Positions 8,796 to 17,869 are shown, counted from the stretch's first letter. The stretch is 64,000 nt of DNA from Flavobacteriales bacterium UBA4110 (GCA_002383165.1 DFXK01000002.1:412638-476637), one strand, 5' to 3'. Notes: generated by a model not told the origin, from the sequence alone. Program-made: numbers and translations.

Positions 8796-8829
8796 ATTTA
8801 ATATATTAAATCTTTATTTAGTACTTTTG
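8796..8829 (+). promoter_or_regulatory. nuo operon promoter with an upstream palindrome
   Basis: The -7 element TACTTTTG (8822-8829) lies 20 bases before nuoA. There is no TTG at the expected -33 distance. Instead a perfect 16-bp palindrome ATTTAATATATTAAAT (8796-8811) sits there, a possible regulator site. The -7 call is direct pattern matching and the operator role is inference. Confidence 0.5.
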
Positions 8830-8849
8830 CATAGTTAAATTTAGACTTT

Positions 8850-9221
8850 ATGAATTTACCTGAAAATTATATCCCGATACTGATTCAGGCCGCAGTCGGT
8901 CTTGGATTTGTAGCTATCTCTTTATTAGGTGCACATTTTTTGGGACCTAAGCAGAAGAACGGAAATTCTGTAAAAAACTCAAGCTGGGAATGTGGTATTC
9001 CTGTAGAAGGAAATGCCAGAACACCATTTTCCATCAAATATTTCTTAACAGCGGTATTGTTCGTGTTGTTCGATATCGAAATCGTATTCTTCTATCCTTA
9101 CGCTGTCAATTTTAGAGAGTTCGGGATGCAGGGCTTCTTAGCAGTGTTGACTTTCGTAGCGATTTTCTTTGTTGCATTTTTCTATGTGTGGAAAAGAGGC
9201 GCTTTGGATTGGGATAAATAA
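8850..9221 (+). CDS. nuoA: NADH-quinone oxidoreductase subunit A
   Basis: The 123-residue membrane subunit of respiratory complex I has three transmembrane helices (about 8-28, 65-85, 92-113). It has the family block SSWECGIPVEGNAR in the first loop, which carries the conserved Cys near the quinone site, and the acidic helix VLFDIEIVF. It is the first gene of the operon, and the predicted promoter lies 20 bases upstream. The start ATG gives the usual N-terminus and length. Confidence 0.95.
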   Translation: MNLPENYIPILIQAAVGLGFVAISLLGAHFLGPKQKNGNSVKNSSWECGIPVEGNARTPFSIKYFLTAVLFVLFDIEIVFFYPYAVNFREFGMQGFLAVLTFVAIFFVAFFYVWKRGALDWDK

Positions 9222-9301
9222 AATTAATTATTAATGGTAAATGATTAATTTTTTCTGAAAATCATTTATTACTAATCATTCATAATTTATAATTAAAGAA
9301 A

Positions 9302-9862
9302 ATGTCAGATAAAAAACCAGTAATAATTACAGACGCACCTGCTCCGGAAGGTTATGAAGGAGAAGGATTTTTTGCAACAAAGCTGAGCAGCGTCATCGGG
9401 ATGGCAAGAAAATATTCGCTGTGGCCATTACCATTTGCAACTTCGTGCTGTGGTATCGAGTTTATGGCGACACTAAACCCGACTTACGATGCATCAAGAT
9501 TCGGAATGGAAAGAAACTCTTTCTCGCCAAGACAAGCCGATATGCTAATGGTTTGCGGTACAATTTCCAAAAAACTAGGTCCGGTTCTTAAGGAGGTATA
9601 TACCCAGATGGCTGAGCCAAAATGGGTTGTCGCTGTGGGTGCTTGCGCCTCCAGCGGTGGGATTTTCGATACCTATTCGGTTCTTCAGGGAATTGATAAA
9701 ATCATACCTGTCGATGTTTACGTGCCAGGATGCCCGCCAAGACCAGAACAGATTATTGAAGGTGTGATGCAGGTGCAGGCTCTTGCCGAAAGCGAAAGCC
9801 TAAGAAGAAGAGATACGCCGGAGTACCAGGCACTTTTAGACTCTTATAATATTAGTAATTAA
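9302..9862 (+). CDS. nuoB: NADH-quinone oxidoreductase subunit B
   Basis: The 186-residue peripheral-arm subunit carries the terminal [4Fe-4S] cluster N2, which hands electrons to quinone. All four ligands are visible: Cys49-Cys50 (TSCCGIE), Cys115 (GACASSGG) and Cys144 (VPGCPPRPE), with the same spacing as in E. coli NuoB. It is separated from nuoA by an 80-base AT-rich spacer that contains the inverted words TAAATGATT and AATCATTTA, one of several self-similar spacers in the operon. Confidence 0.96.
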   Translation: MSDKKPVIITDAPAPEGYEGEGFFATKLSSVIGMARKYSLWPLPFATSCCGIEFMATLNPTYDASRFGMERNSFSPRQADMLMVCGTISKKLGPVLKEVYTQMAEPKWVVAVGACASSGGIFDTYSVLQGIDKIIPVDVYVPGCPPRPEQIIEGVMQVQALAESESLRRRDTPEYQALLDSYNISN

Positions 9863-9898
9863 AATTCGCCTCAAGGATTTTTAATTTTGAATTTAATT

Positions 9899-10393
9899 AT
9901 GACGAACGAGTTTGTATTAGAAGCCATTACTAGAGAATTTGCGGATTCCGTGATTTCCAGCTCAGAACCATATGGAATGCTGACTGTAGAAATAAAAAAA
10001 GATGATATCAAGAAAGTGATCCATTACCTTAAAGATTCTTCTTTGGAAATTAATTTCCTAACGGATATCTGTGGGATTCATTATCCTGAGACACCCGAAA
10101 AAGAAATAGGTGTAATATACCATTTACATAATATGATGACGAATTTCAGAATTCGTCTCAAGGTATTTATGTCCAGAGAAAACATAGAAGTAGATTCTCT
10201 TGTAGAATTATATGCCGGAGCAAACTGGATGGAGAGGGAAACTTTTGATTTTTATGGAATTAAATTCAAAGGTCATCCGGATTTGAGACCAATTCTAAAT
10301 ATGGAAGATTTAGGATATCATCCAATGTTGAAGGAATATCGTTTGGAAGACGGGACAAGGACAGATAAGAACGACGCTATGTTCGGAAGATAA
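9899..10393 (+). CDS. nuoC: NADH-quinone oxidoreductase subunit C
   Basis: The protein has about 164 residues from the ATG at 9899 and is the 30-kDa-type subunit of the peripheral arm. The family signature is present near residues 105-130: ELYAGANWMERETFDFYGIKF, followed by HPDLRPILNMEDLGYHP. It is separate from NuoD, unlike the NuoCD fusion of enterobacteria. A TTG four codons upstream is in frame, but the ATG gives the normal start. It ends 55 bases before nuoD. Confidence 0.94.
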   Translation: MTNEFVLEAITREFADSVISSSEPYGMLTVEIKKDDIKKVIHYLKDSSLEINFLTDICGIHYPETPEKEIGVIYHLHNMMTNFRIRLKVFMSRENIEVDSLVELYAGANWMERETFDFYGIKFKGHPDLRPILNMEDLGYHPMLKEYRLEDGTRTDKNDAMFGR

Positions 10394-10448
10394 TATAGCC
10401 AATGGCTGATGAAATGTAGCCAGAAGCAAATAGCTAAAAGCAAATATT

Positions 10449-11672
10449 ATGAAAGATAACTCATTATCTAATATACTAAACCAATACGAAAGCAAGGAGC
10501 AAATCGACGGACAATTGTACACGTTGAATCTTGGTCCTACTCACCCTGCGACTCACGGGATTTTCCAGAACGTTCTTACGATGGACGGAGAAAGGATTCT
10601 CCACGCGGAGCAAACCGTTGGTTATATCCATAGAGCGTTTGAGAAGATTTCCGAAAGAAGAAACTTTTCTCAGATTACAACGCTCACCGATCGTATGAAC
10701 TACTGTTCTGCACCTATCAATAACCTTGGTTGGCATATGACTGTAGAAAAACTGATTGGTGTCGAAGTTCCAAAGCGTGTAGATTATATGCGTGTGATCT
10801 TGATGGAATTAGCAAGAATTGGCGATCATTTGATTTGTAACGGTGTAACGGGAATGGACTCAGGAGCTATTACAGGTCTTACCTATATGTTCATCGAAAG
10901 AGAGCGCATCTACGATATGTACGAGCAAATCTGTGGTGCGAGAATGACAACCAATATGGGAAGAATCGGAGGTTTCGAAAGAGATTTCACTCCGAAGTTC
11001 CACGAACTTATCAAAGATTTCTTAAAGACTTTCCCACCAAGATTTCAGGAATTCTGTAATCTTTTGGAGAGAAACAGAATATTTATGGACAGAACGATTG
11101 GCGCAGGAGCAATTTCAGCAGAAAGAGCTTTGAGCTACGGGTTCACTGGTCCAAACTTGCGTGCTGCCGGTGTAGATTATGATGTGAGAGTCGCACAACC
11201 TTATTCTTCTTACCAAGATTTTGATTTCATTATTCCTGTAGGAACTTCTGGAGATACTTATGACCGTTTTATGGTTCGTCAGCAGGAAGTTTGGGAATCA
11301 ATCAAAATCATCAAACAAGCTTACGAAAATCTGCCAGAAGGTCCTTTCCACGCAGATGTTCCAGAATTTTATCTTCCAGAAAAAGCCGACGTTTATCAAA
11401 AAATGGAAGCTTTGATTTACCATTTCAAAATTGTAATGGGAGAAACTGATGTTCCTAAAGGCGAAGTTTATCACGCCGTTGAAGGAGGAAACGGAGAATT
11501 AGGATTCTACCTCGTGAGCGATGGCGGAAGAAGTCCTTACAGATTACATTTTAGAAGACCATGTTTTATCTACTATCAGGCATATCCGGAAATGATTACC
11601 GGTTCTGTAATCTCTGATGCAATCGTAACGATGTGTAGCATGAATATTATTGCGGGAGAATTAGACGCATAA
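10449..11672 (+). CDS. nuoD: NADH-quinone oxidoreductase subunit D
   Basis: The 407-residue 49-kDa subunit forms the quinone-binding pocket together with NuoB. Recognisable blocks are LNLGPTHPATHGI near the N-terminus (with the quinone-site His in THPATHG), GYIHRAFEK and DGGRSPYRLHFRRPCF near the C-terminus. Length and motif order are normal for the family. Like NuoB, it is a cytoplasmic-side peripheral-arm protein. The following 131-base spacer is made of TCTAAAATCTAAAA-like near-repeats. Confidence 0.96.
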   Translation: MKDNSLSNILNQYESKEQIDGQLYTLNLGPTHPATHGIFQNVLTMDGERILHAEQTVGYIHRAFEKISERRNFSQITTLTDRMNYCSAPINNLGWHMTVEKLIGVEVPKRVDYMRVILMELARIGDHLICNGVTGMDSGAITGLTYMFIERERIYDMYEQICGARMTTNMGRIGGFERDFTPKFHELIKDFLKTFPPRFQEFCNLLERNRIFMDRTIGAGAISAERALSYGFTGPNLRAAGVDYDVRVAQPYSSYQDFDFIIPVGTSGDTYDRFMVRQQEVWESIKIIKQAYENLPEGPFHADVPEFYLPEKADVYQKMEALIYHFKIVMGETDVPKGEVYHAVEGGNGELGFYLVSDGGRSPYRLHFRRPCFIYYQAYPEMITGSVISDAIVTMCSMNIIAGELDA

Positions 11673-11803
11673 AAGAAATTATAGATGTTAGATTATAAAT
11701 TTTAAATTAATCTAAACTCTTTAAACATAAATTAATATCAAAATTGATAAGATTTTTAGAACCACGATTTTCATCTAAAATCTAAAATCTAAAATCTTTA
11801 AAT

Positions 11804-12313
11804 ATGAGCGCAACAATTGCTTTTAAACCTGAAAGCTTAGCACAGGTTCATAAAATTATCGCAAGATATCCGGAAGACAGACAAAAATCTGCTCTTATTC
11901 CTGTTTTGCATTTGGCACAAAAAGAATTCGATGGTTGGTTGGCAGTTCCAGTAATGGATTATGTAGCGGAATTATTGAATATCACTCCTATTGAAGTCTA
12001 TGAAGTAGCGACTTTTTATACGATGTTCAATATGAAACCGGTTGGGAAATATGTTTTGGAAGTTTGCAGAACCGGACCTTGTATGCTGAACGGAAGTGAA
12101 AATATCCTAGACCACATCCGCACAAAACTGAATATCAAAGATGGAGGAACTTCTGAAGACGGATTATTCACTCTGAAGCCTGCTGAATGTTTAGGAGCAT
12201 GTGGATATGCACCAATGATGCAGCTGGGAAAATTCTATCACGAAAATTTAACAATTGAAAAAGTTGACGAAATCCTTGAACTTTGCAGACAAGGAGCAAT
12301 CGCTTTAGATTAA
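11804..12313 (+). CDS. nuoE: NADH-quinone oxidoreductase subunit E
   Basis: The 169-residue 24-kDa subunit of the NADH-oxidising module has a thioredoxin-like fold holding the [2Fe-2S] cluster N1a. The ligands are Cys88 and Cys93 (CRTGPC) and Cys129 and Cys133 (CLGAC), spaced as in the family. It is followed after 10 bases by nuoF, its direct partner, so the two are surely co-translated. The start ATG gives the standard N-terminal helix region. Confidence 0.96.
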   Translation: MSATIAFKPESLAQVHKIIARYPEDRQKSALIPVLHLAQKEFDGWLAVPVMDYVAELLNITPIEVYEVATFYTMFNMKPVGKYVLEVCRTGPCMLNGSENILDHIRTKLNIKDGGTSEDGLFTLKPAECLGACGYAPMMQLGKFYHENLTIEKVDEILELCRQGAIALD

Positions 12314-12323
12314 TATTAAAGAA

Positions 12324-13679
12324 ATGAGTAAAAAACTTTTACTTAAAAATGCACATATAGAGGGAATTCGTTATTTCGAAACTTACCGTAAACACGGTGG
12401 TTACGAAGCTGCGGAAAAAGCTCTTAAAATGAAACCTGAAGAAATCTTGGAAGAAGTTAAAACTTCCGGACTTCGTGGTCGTGGTGGCGCTGGTTTCCCT
12501 ACCGGAATGAAGTGGAGTTTCCTTGCAAAACCGGAAGGCGTTCCAAGACATTTGGTCGTCAATGCTGATGAATCTGAACCTGGAACTTTCAAAGATAGAT
12601 ATCTGATGGAGTTTCTTCCTCATCTTTTGATTGAAGGAATGTTGATTTCGTCTTATACTTTAGGTTCCAACACATCCTATATATATATAAGAGGAGAATA
12701 TTCTTGGATTCCAGATATTTTGGAAGAAGCAATCGAAGAAGCGAAAGCGGCTGGATTTCTTGGAAAAAATATCTTAGGAACTGGTTTTGATTTAGAAATT
12801 TATGTTCAAAGAGGTGCTGGTGCTTACATCTGTGGAGAAGAAACTGCTCTTTTAGAATCTCTTGAAGGAAGAAGAGGTAATCCAAGATTGAAGCCACCTT
12901 TCCCAGCTGTAAAAGGACTTTGGGAAAGACCTACGGTTGTAAACAATGTTGAGTCTATCGCAGCAGTTGTTCCAATCATCGAAATTGGAGGTGCTGAATA
13001 TGCTAAAATTGGAGTTGGTCGTTCTACTGGAACTAAATTGATTTCCGCTTGTGGTAACATCAACAAACCAGGCGTTTATGAAATCGATATGACCATTACG
13101 GTTGAAGAATTTATTTACTCTGATGAATACTGTGGTGGAATTCCAAACGGTAAAAAGCTTAAAGCTTGTATTCCTGGAGGAAGTTCTGTTCCAATTGTAC
13201 CAGCAAATTTATTATTGAAAACAATCAATGGTGAACCAAGATATATGAATTATGAATCTTTAGCTGACGGTGGCTTCGCTACGGGAACAATGATGGGTTC
13301 AGGAGGATTTATTGTTTTGGATGAAGACCAGTGTGTTGTTAATCATACAATGACTTTAGCAAGATTCTACAACCACGAGAGTTGTGGACAATGTACGCCT
13401 TGCCGTGAAGGAACAGGCTGGATGTACAAAATCTTGAAAAAAATAGAAAAAGGAGAAGGAAAAATGGAAGACATCGATTTGCTTTGGGATATCCAGAGAA
13501 AAATCGAGGGTAATACTATTTGTCCTTTGGGAGATGCTGCTGCTTGGCCGGTTGCTGCTGCTATCAGACACTTCAGAGATGAGTTTGAATGGCACGTTAA
13601 CAATCCTGAGTTGAGCCAGACTCAAAATTACGGAATAGCAAATTATGCAGACCCTATTCCAGCTGTTAGTAACAGTTAA
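12324..13679 (+). CDS. nuoF: NADH-quinone oxidoreductase subunit F
   Basis: The 451-residue flavoprotein binds NADH and FMN. Visible are the glycine-rich FMN/NADH loop GLRGRGGAGFPTG (49-61), the block GAGAYICGEETALLESLEG, and the [4Fe-4S] N3 ligands Cys354, Cys357, Cys360 and Cys400 (CGQCTPC and TICPLGD). It is complete by length. The presence of NuoE and NuoF shows this complex accepts NADH, unlike the reduced complexes that lack this module. The next gene downstream is unexpectedly a secreted barrel-like protein rather than nuoG. Confidence 0.96.
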   Translation: MSKKLLLKNAHIEGIRYFETYRKHGGYEAAEKALKMKPEEILEEVKTSGLRGRGGAGFPTGMKWSFLAKPEGVPRHLVVNADESEPGTFKDRYLMEFLPHLLIEGMLISSYTLGSNTSYIYIRGEYSWIPDILEEAIEEAKAAGFLGKNILGTGFDLEIYVQRGAGAYICGEETALLESLEGRRGNPRLKPPFPAVKGLWERPTVVNNVESIAAVVPIIEIGGAEYAKIGVGRSTGTKLISACGNINKPGVYEIDMTITVEEFIYSDEYCGGIPNGKKLKACIPGGSSVPIVPANLLLKTINGEPRYMNYESLADGGFATGTMMGSGGFIVLDEDQCVVNHTMTLARFYNHESCGQCTPCREGTGWMYKILKKIEKGEGKMEDIDLLWDIQRKIEGNTICPLGDAAAWPVAAAIRHFRDEFEWHVNNPELSQTQNYGIANYADPIPAVSNS

Positions 13680-13723
13680 ATAAAGATTAAATAGAATTTG
13701 TTTTTTCAAATTCACTAGAAATA

Positions 13724-14572
13724 ATGAAGAAGTTCTTTGAATTAGTTTTTGTATTTTTTGTAGGAACAACAATGTTGTTTGGACAAAATCAAGACACAGT
13801 TGATAATTCCGGATATAACCAATCTAAGTTTTCCAAAGGAACAATGTTCGTATATTGGGGTTGGAACAGAGCAGGATTCAGTAAGTCTGATATCAGATTT
13901 AAAGGAAATGGTTATGACTTTACATTGAACAATGTAGTAGCTCACGACAGACCTTCGGAATTAAGTATGGCTTACATTGACCCAACCAGACTTTCGATTC
14001 CGCAGTTTAATTTTAGATTGGCTTATTTTATTAAGGATAATCTAGCTGTTGTAATTGCGCAGGATCATATGAAATATGTAATGGATCAGAATCAGACTGT
14101 AAATTTTGATGGTCATATTTCAGATCCAACTTATGCAGGAATGGTTCAGAATGGTCAGGTTAATTTATTGGATGAGCAATTTTTGACATTTGAACATACT
14201 GATGGACTTAATTACATCAATCTAGGTCTGGAAAAATACAAAAACGTATTATCCAAAAAAGATTTTAATATGTTTTGGGCTTACGGAGGCGGTATTGGTG
14301 CTCTGATGCCTAAAAGTAATGTTAAGCTTTTTGGAAATGAAAGAAGTGACAGATACCATTTAGCAGGATTCGGATTGGATGCAAGAACTAGTATTAATGC
14401 TGTTTTCTGGAATCATTGGATGGCAAGAGTAGAAGGAAAATTTGGTTATATTAATATGCCAGATATCAAAACTACTCTTAATAATAAACCTGATAAAGCC
14501 AGTCAGGACTTTGTATTCTACCAAGTTAATTTTGGAATTGGATACGTATTTAATAGAAAAATAACGAATTAA
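13724..14572 (+). CDS. Predicted outer-membrane beta-barrel protein embedded in the nuo operon
   Basis: The 282-residue protein begins with a signal peptide (about 1-20, ending FGQ). The rest is rich in alternating-hydrophobicity strands with aromatic ends (GTMFVYWGWNRAG, FNFRLAYFI, FVFYQVNFGIGYVF). It has no cysteines and no redox motif. It sits 44 bases after nuoF and 42 before nuoG on the same strand, so it should be co-transcribed with complex I. Its proposed location, the outer membrane, makes it an unlikely complex I subunit. I recognise no named family. Alternatives are a periplasmic beta-rich protein or a passenger with no respiratory role. Confidence 0.75.
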   Translation: MKKFFELVFVFFVGTTMLFGQNQDTVDNSGYNQSKFSKGTMFVYWGWNRAGFSKSDIRFKGNGYDFTLNNVVAHDRPSELSMAYIDPTRLSIPQFNFRLAYFIKDNLAVVIAQDHMKYVMDQNQTVNFDGHISDPTYAGMVQNGQVNLLDEQFLTFEHTDGLNYINLGLEKYKNVLSKKDFNMFWAYGGGIGALMPKSNVKLFGNERSDRYHLAGFGLDARTSINAVFWNHWMARVEGKFGYINMPDIKTTLNNKPDKASQDFVFYQVNFGIGYVFNRKITN

Positions 14573-14614
14573 AATAAGACTATTGCTGAATGCATATAGC
14601 CAAAAGCATAAGAT

Positions 14615-15643
14615 ATGAGCGAAGAAGTCAAAAAATTTAAAGTAACCATAGACGGACAAACTACCGAAGTTTTACCTGGTACTTCTATCTTGGAAGCAGC
14701 AAGACAAATCGGAGGAAAATCTGTTCCACCTGCAATGTGCTATTACAGCAAATTGGAAACAAGTGGTGGTAGATGTAGAACTTGTCTTGTAGAAGTTTCT
14801 AAAGGTTCTGAGGCAGACCCAAGACCAATGCCTAAATTGGTTGCTAGCTGTAGAACCGGTGTTATGGACGGAATGGAAGTGAAAAACTTAACTTCTGAAA
14901 AAGCACAGGAAGGTAGAAAAGCGGTTACAGAATTCCTTTTGGTAAACCACCCTTTGGATTGTCCTGTTTGTGACCAAGCTGGAGAATGTCATCTTCAGGA
15001 TTTGGGTTACGAACACGGAAATCTTGAAACAAGAACAGAATTCGAGAGAAATACTTACGATGCAGACGACATCGGTCCATATATCAAATTGAATATGAAC
15101 CGTTGTATTCTTTGTGCAAGATGTGTATTGGCTGCAAATCAGTTAACTGAAAAAAGAGAGCACGGAATCCTTTACAGAGGTGACCACGCAGAAATATCAA
15201 CAATGTTGAACAAAGCTTTGGATAATGATTTCATCGGAAACGTGATTGATGTTTGTCCAGTTGGAGCTTTGACTGACAGAACGGCGAGATTCACAAGCAG
15301 AGTTTGGTTTACTAAACCTTACAATGCGACTTGCAAATGTGATAAATGTAGTGGAAAAGCCGTACTTTGGATGAAGGGAGATGAAGTTGTAAGAGTAACT
15401 GCTAGAAAAGACCAATACGGCGAAGTTGAGGATTGGATTTGCAACGAATGTCGTTTTGAGAAAAAAGATACTGCCCTTTGGAACATTGAAGGTCCAAGAC
15501 ACATCGATAGACATTCTGTAATTTCTCTTAACCACTACGAGAAAAAAACAGATAGCTATAATGTTTTGGATAATCCAGAAGCTAAAGAAATCGGTTTAAA
15601 AGACGAAATAGAAATTGAAAAATTAGATAACGAAATTATTTAG
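14615..15643 (+). CDS. nuoG: NADH-quinone oxidoreductase subunit G, short form
   Basis: The 342-residue subunit has ligands for N1b [2Fe-2S] (Cys42, 54, 57, 79), N5 (His112, Cys116, 119, 125) and N4 (Cys164, 167, 170, 214). An extra cysteine group (Cys240, 242, 245, 276, 279) could form a further cluster such as N7. It then stops, so the long molybdopterin-oxidoreductase-like domain of classical NuoG (about 900 residues) is absent. The electron path needs only the N-terminal clusters. The tail after residue 285 is short and acidic. I recall short NuoG proteins as common in Flavobacteriia, but cannot verify that here. Confidence 0.92.
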   Translation: MSEEVKKFKVTIDGQTTEVLPGTSILEAARQIGGKSVPPAMCYYSKLETSGGRCRTCLVEVSKGSEADPRPMPKLVASCRTGVMDGMEVKNLTSEKAQEGRKAVTEFLLVNHPLDCPVCDQAGECHLQDLGYEHGNLETRTEFERNTYDADDIGPYIKLNMNRCILCARCVLAANQLTEKREHGILYRGDHAEISTMLNKALDNDFIGNVIDVCPVGALTDRTARFTSRVWFTKPYNATCKCDKCSGKAVLWMKGDEVVRVTARKDQYGEVEDWICNECRFEKKDTALWNIEGPRHIDRHSVISLNHYEKKTDSYNVLDNPEAKEIGLKDEIEIEKLDNEII

Positions 15644-15677
15644 AATTCATTTGTCTGATTAAATTCAAATAACAATT

Positions 15678-16739
15678 ATGGAATTAATTACTTTCAAAAT
15701 TATATTGGTACTTGCCCTGTTTTTACTGGCGTTAACCATTGCAGCCTACTCCACTTGGGCAGAGAGAAAAGTAGCAGCCGTGATGCAGGACCGCATCGGA
15801 CCAAGCAAAGCCGGACCATTCGGATTGCTGCAGCCACTTGCTGATGGTGGTAAGTTTTTCTTTAAGGAAGATTTTACACCGGCAAATGCAGAGAAGTTTC
15901 TTTTTATCCTCGGACCATCATTGGTAATGTTCATTTCACTCATTACGGGTGCTGTGATTCCTTGGGGGAAAAGCCTTAATATTGGCGGAACTTCATTTGA
16001 CCTTCAAGTAGCCAATATCGATGTTGGTGTCCTCTACATTATCGGAATGGCTTCCATCGGAGTTTATGGGATTATGATTGGTGGTTGGGCTTCTAATAAT
16101 AAATATTCATTATTAGGGGCGATCCGAGCTTCTTCTCAGATGATTTCCTACGAATTGGCGATGGGACTTGCATTGCTTTCTATCATTATGATGAATGGAA
16201 GTCTTGACCTAAAAGTCATTACAGAATCTCAGGCCACAGGAAAACTGTGGGGATTATTTTCTCTGGACGGAATGAACTGGAATATCTTCTACCAACCATT
16301 GGCATTTTTAATCTTCATCATTGCAGCATTAGCAGAAACCAACAGACACCCTTTTGACTTGCCTGAATGTGAATCTGAGCTTGTAACAGGATATTCTACA
16401 GAATATTCCTCAATGAAATTAGGATTATATATGTTTGGAGAATATGTCAATATGTTTATTTCCAACGCCTTTATGGTTGCATTATTTTTCGGAGGTTACA
16501 ATTATCCCGGGATTGAATGGGTTACACAAAACTGGGGAGAAAACGCCGCTGGAATATTAAGCATCGTTGCATTCCTGACAAAAACAATTATCGGAATTCT
16601 GATTTTTATGTGGATCAGATGGACGCTTCCAAGATTCCGATACGACCAGTTGATGCACTTAGGATGGAAAACATTGATTCCACTGGCTTTGGTTAACTTA
16701 ATGATTACCGGCGCATTGATTTTAGCATTTGGAAATTAA
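15678..16739 (+). CDS. nuoH: NADH-quinone oxidoreductase subunit H
   Basis: The 353-residue membrane subunit joins the peripheral arm to the membrane arm and lines the quinone channel. Family blocks seen are STWAERKVAAVMQDRIGPSKAGPFG near residues 26-50, QMISYELAMG, and LAETNRHPFDLPECESELVTGYSTEYSS with its conserved acidic residues. About eight hydrophobic helices are apparent and length is normal. It follows nuoG by 34 bases. Confidence 0.96.
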   Translation: MELITFKIILVLALFLLALTIAAYSTWAERKVAAVMQDRIGPSKAGPFGLLQPLADGGKFFFKEDFTPANAEKFLFILGPSLVMFISLITGAVIPWGKSLNIGGTSFDLQVANIDVGVLYIIGMASIGVYGIMIGGWASNNKYSLLGAIRASSQMISYELAMGLALLSIIMMNGSLDLKVITESQATGKLWGLFSLDGMNWNIFYQPLAFLIFIIAALAETNRHPFDLPECESELVTGYSTEYSSMKLGLYMFGEYVNMFISNAFMVALFFGGYNYPGIEWVTQNWGENAAGILSIVAFLTKTIIGILIFMWIRWTLPRFRYDQLMHLGWKTLIPLALVNLMITGALILAFGN

Positions 16740-16814
16740 TATTGAATATAAAATTTAAGATAAAGACAAGATTAGTCTAAAATCTAATGTCTAACATCTA
16801 ATATCTATAATTAA

Positions 16815-17369
16815 ATGAAACTTACTAACAGATCAAAAGTTGTTTCGAACAAGGAAATGACCCTTGCAGAGAAAATCTACCTTCCGGCGGTATTCAAAGG
16901 GATGGGGATTACCCTCAAGCACGCTGTAAGAAATATCGTAAAAGGCCCGCCAATTTATCCTTATCCTGATGTAGATAAGCCTAGAGCGGAAATTTGGAGA
17001 GGTCAGCATGTTCTTAAAAGAGATGAGGAAGGTAGAGAAAGATGTACAGCTTGCGGACTGTGCGCAGTAGCTTGTCCTGCAGAAGCCATTACAATGACAG
17101 CTGCTGAAAGAACAAAAGAAGAAAAACATCTTTACAGAGAGGAAAAATATGCATCCATCTATGAAATCAATATGTTGAGATGTATTTTCTGTGGTATGTG
17201 TGAAGAAGCCTGTCCTAAATCGGCAATCTATCTTACAGACCGTTTGGTAGATGTAGAAACCAATAGAGGTTCTTTTATCTACGGAAAAGATAAGTTGGTA
17301 GAAAAAATAAATGAAAGGATTGACATCACACCAAGACAATCCGATAAACAAAAAAATGCAGTAAAGTAA
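16815..17369 (+). CDS. nuoI: NADH-quinone oxidoreductase subunit I
   Basis: The 184-residue ferredoxin-like subunit carries two [4Fe-4S] clusters (N6a and N6b): Cys77, 80, 83, 87 in CTACGLCAVAC and Cys123, 126, 129, 133 in CIFCGMCEEAC. The stop codon overlaps the nuoJ start by one base (TAATG), showing tight coupling. The 75 bases upstream are another near-repeat spacer (TCTAAAATCTAATGTCTAAC and similar words). Confidence 0.96.
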   Translation: MKLTNRSKVVSNKEMTLAEKIYLPAVFKGMGITLKHAVRNIVKGPPIYPYPDVDKPRAEIWRGQHVLKRDEEGRERCTACGLCAVACPAEAITMTAAERTKEEKHLYREEKYASIYEINMLRCIFCGMCEEACPKSAIYLTDRLVDVETNRGSFIYGKDKLVEKINERIDITPRQSDKQKNAVK

Positions 17370-17866
17370 TGGATCAGATTTTATTTTTCTTTGTCGCATT
17401 TTTAGCTATTGCAAGTGCAGTTTATTTTGTTTTTGCAAAGAATCCGTTATACGCAATCTTATCACTGATTGTAACGATGTTTTCAATTGCCGGTATGTAC
17501 ATTCTTCTGAATGCGCAGTTTCTCGGAATTGTTCAGATCATCGTTTACGCAGGTGCAATTATGGTTCTCTTCCTTTATATTTTGATGATGCTTAACCTCA
17601 ATAAAGAAGATGAAAGCAAGAAAGCCAGCCTTCCGAAATTTATCGGCGTATTTTCTGCAAGTATTCTTTTCATCGGGATGTTGGGCGCTTATAAAGGTCT
17701 TACTGGAAATACAACAGTTGCTAACAATGTAGACCAGTCCGTAGGTCTGACCAAAAACTTGGGAAGATTATTGTTTAACGAATATGTATTGCCGTTTGAG
17801 CTGGCATCTGTCCTTATCCTTGCGGGTATTGTAGGAGCAGTTCTGATTGGTAAAAAAGATTTATAG
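17369..17866 (+). CDS. nuoJ: NADH-quinone oxidoreductase subunit J
   Basis: The 165-residue membrane-arm subunit has about five transmembrane helices. The family block GIVQIIVYAGAIMVLFLYILMMLN (helix 3, around residues 51-74) is clear. It overlaps nuoI by one base and is followed by nuoK after 3 bases, so nuoI-J-K-L-M form a tightly coupled translational block. Confidence 0.95.
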   Translation: MDQILFFFVAFLAIASAVYFVFAKNPLYAILSLIVTMFSIAGMYILLNAQFLGIVQIIVYAGAIMVLFLYILMMLNLNKEDESKKASLPKFIGVFSASILFIGMLGAYKGLTGNTTVANNVDQSVGLTKNLGRLLFNEYVLPFELASVLILAGIVGAVLIGKKDL

Positions 17867-17869
17867 GAT

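Noticed and set aside
13356..13772. Minus-strand 138-residue frame spanning the nuoF end
   Set aside because: Antisense shadow of nuoF with no recognisable features.
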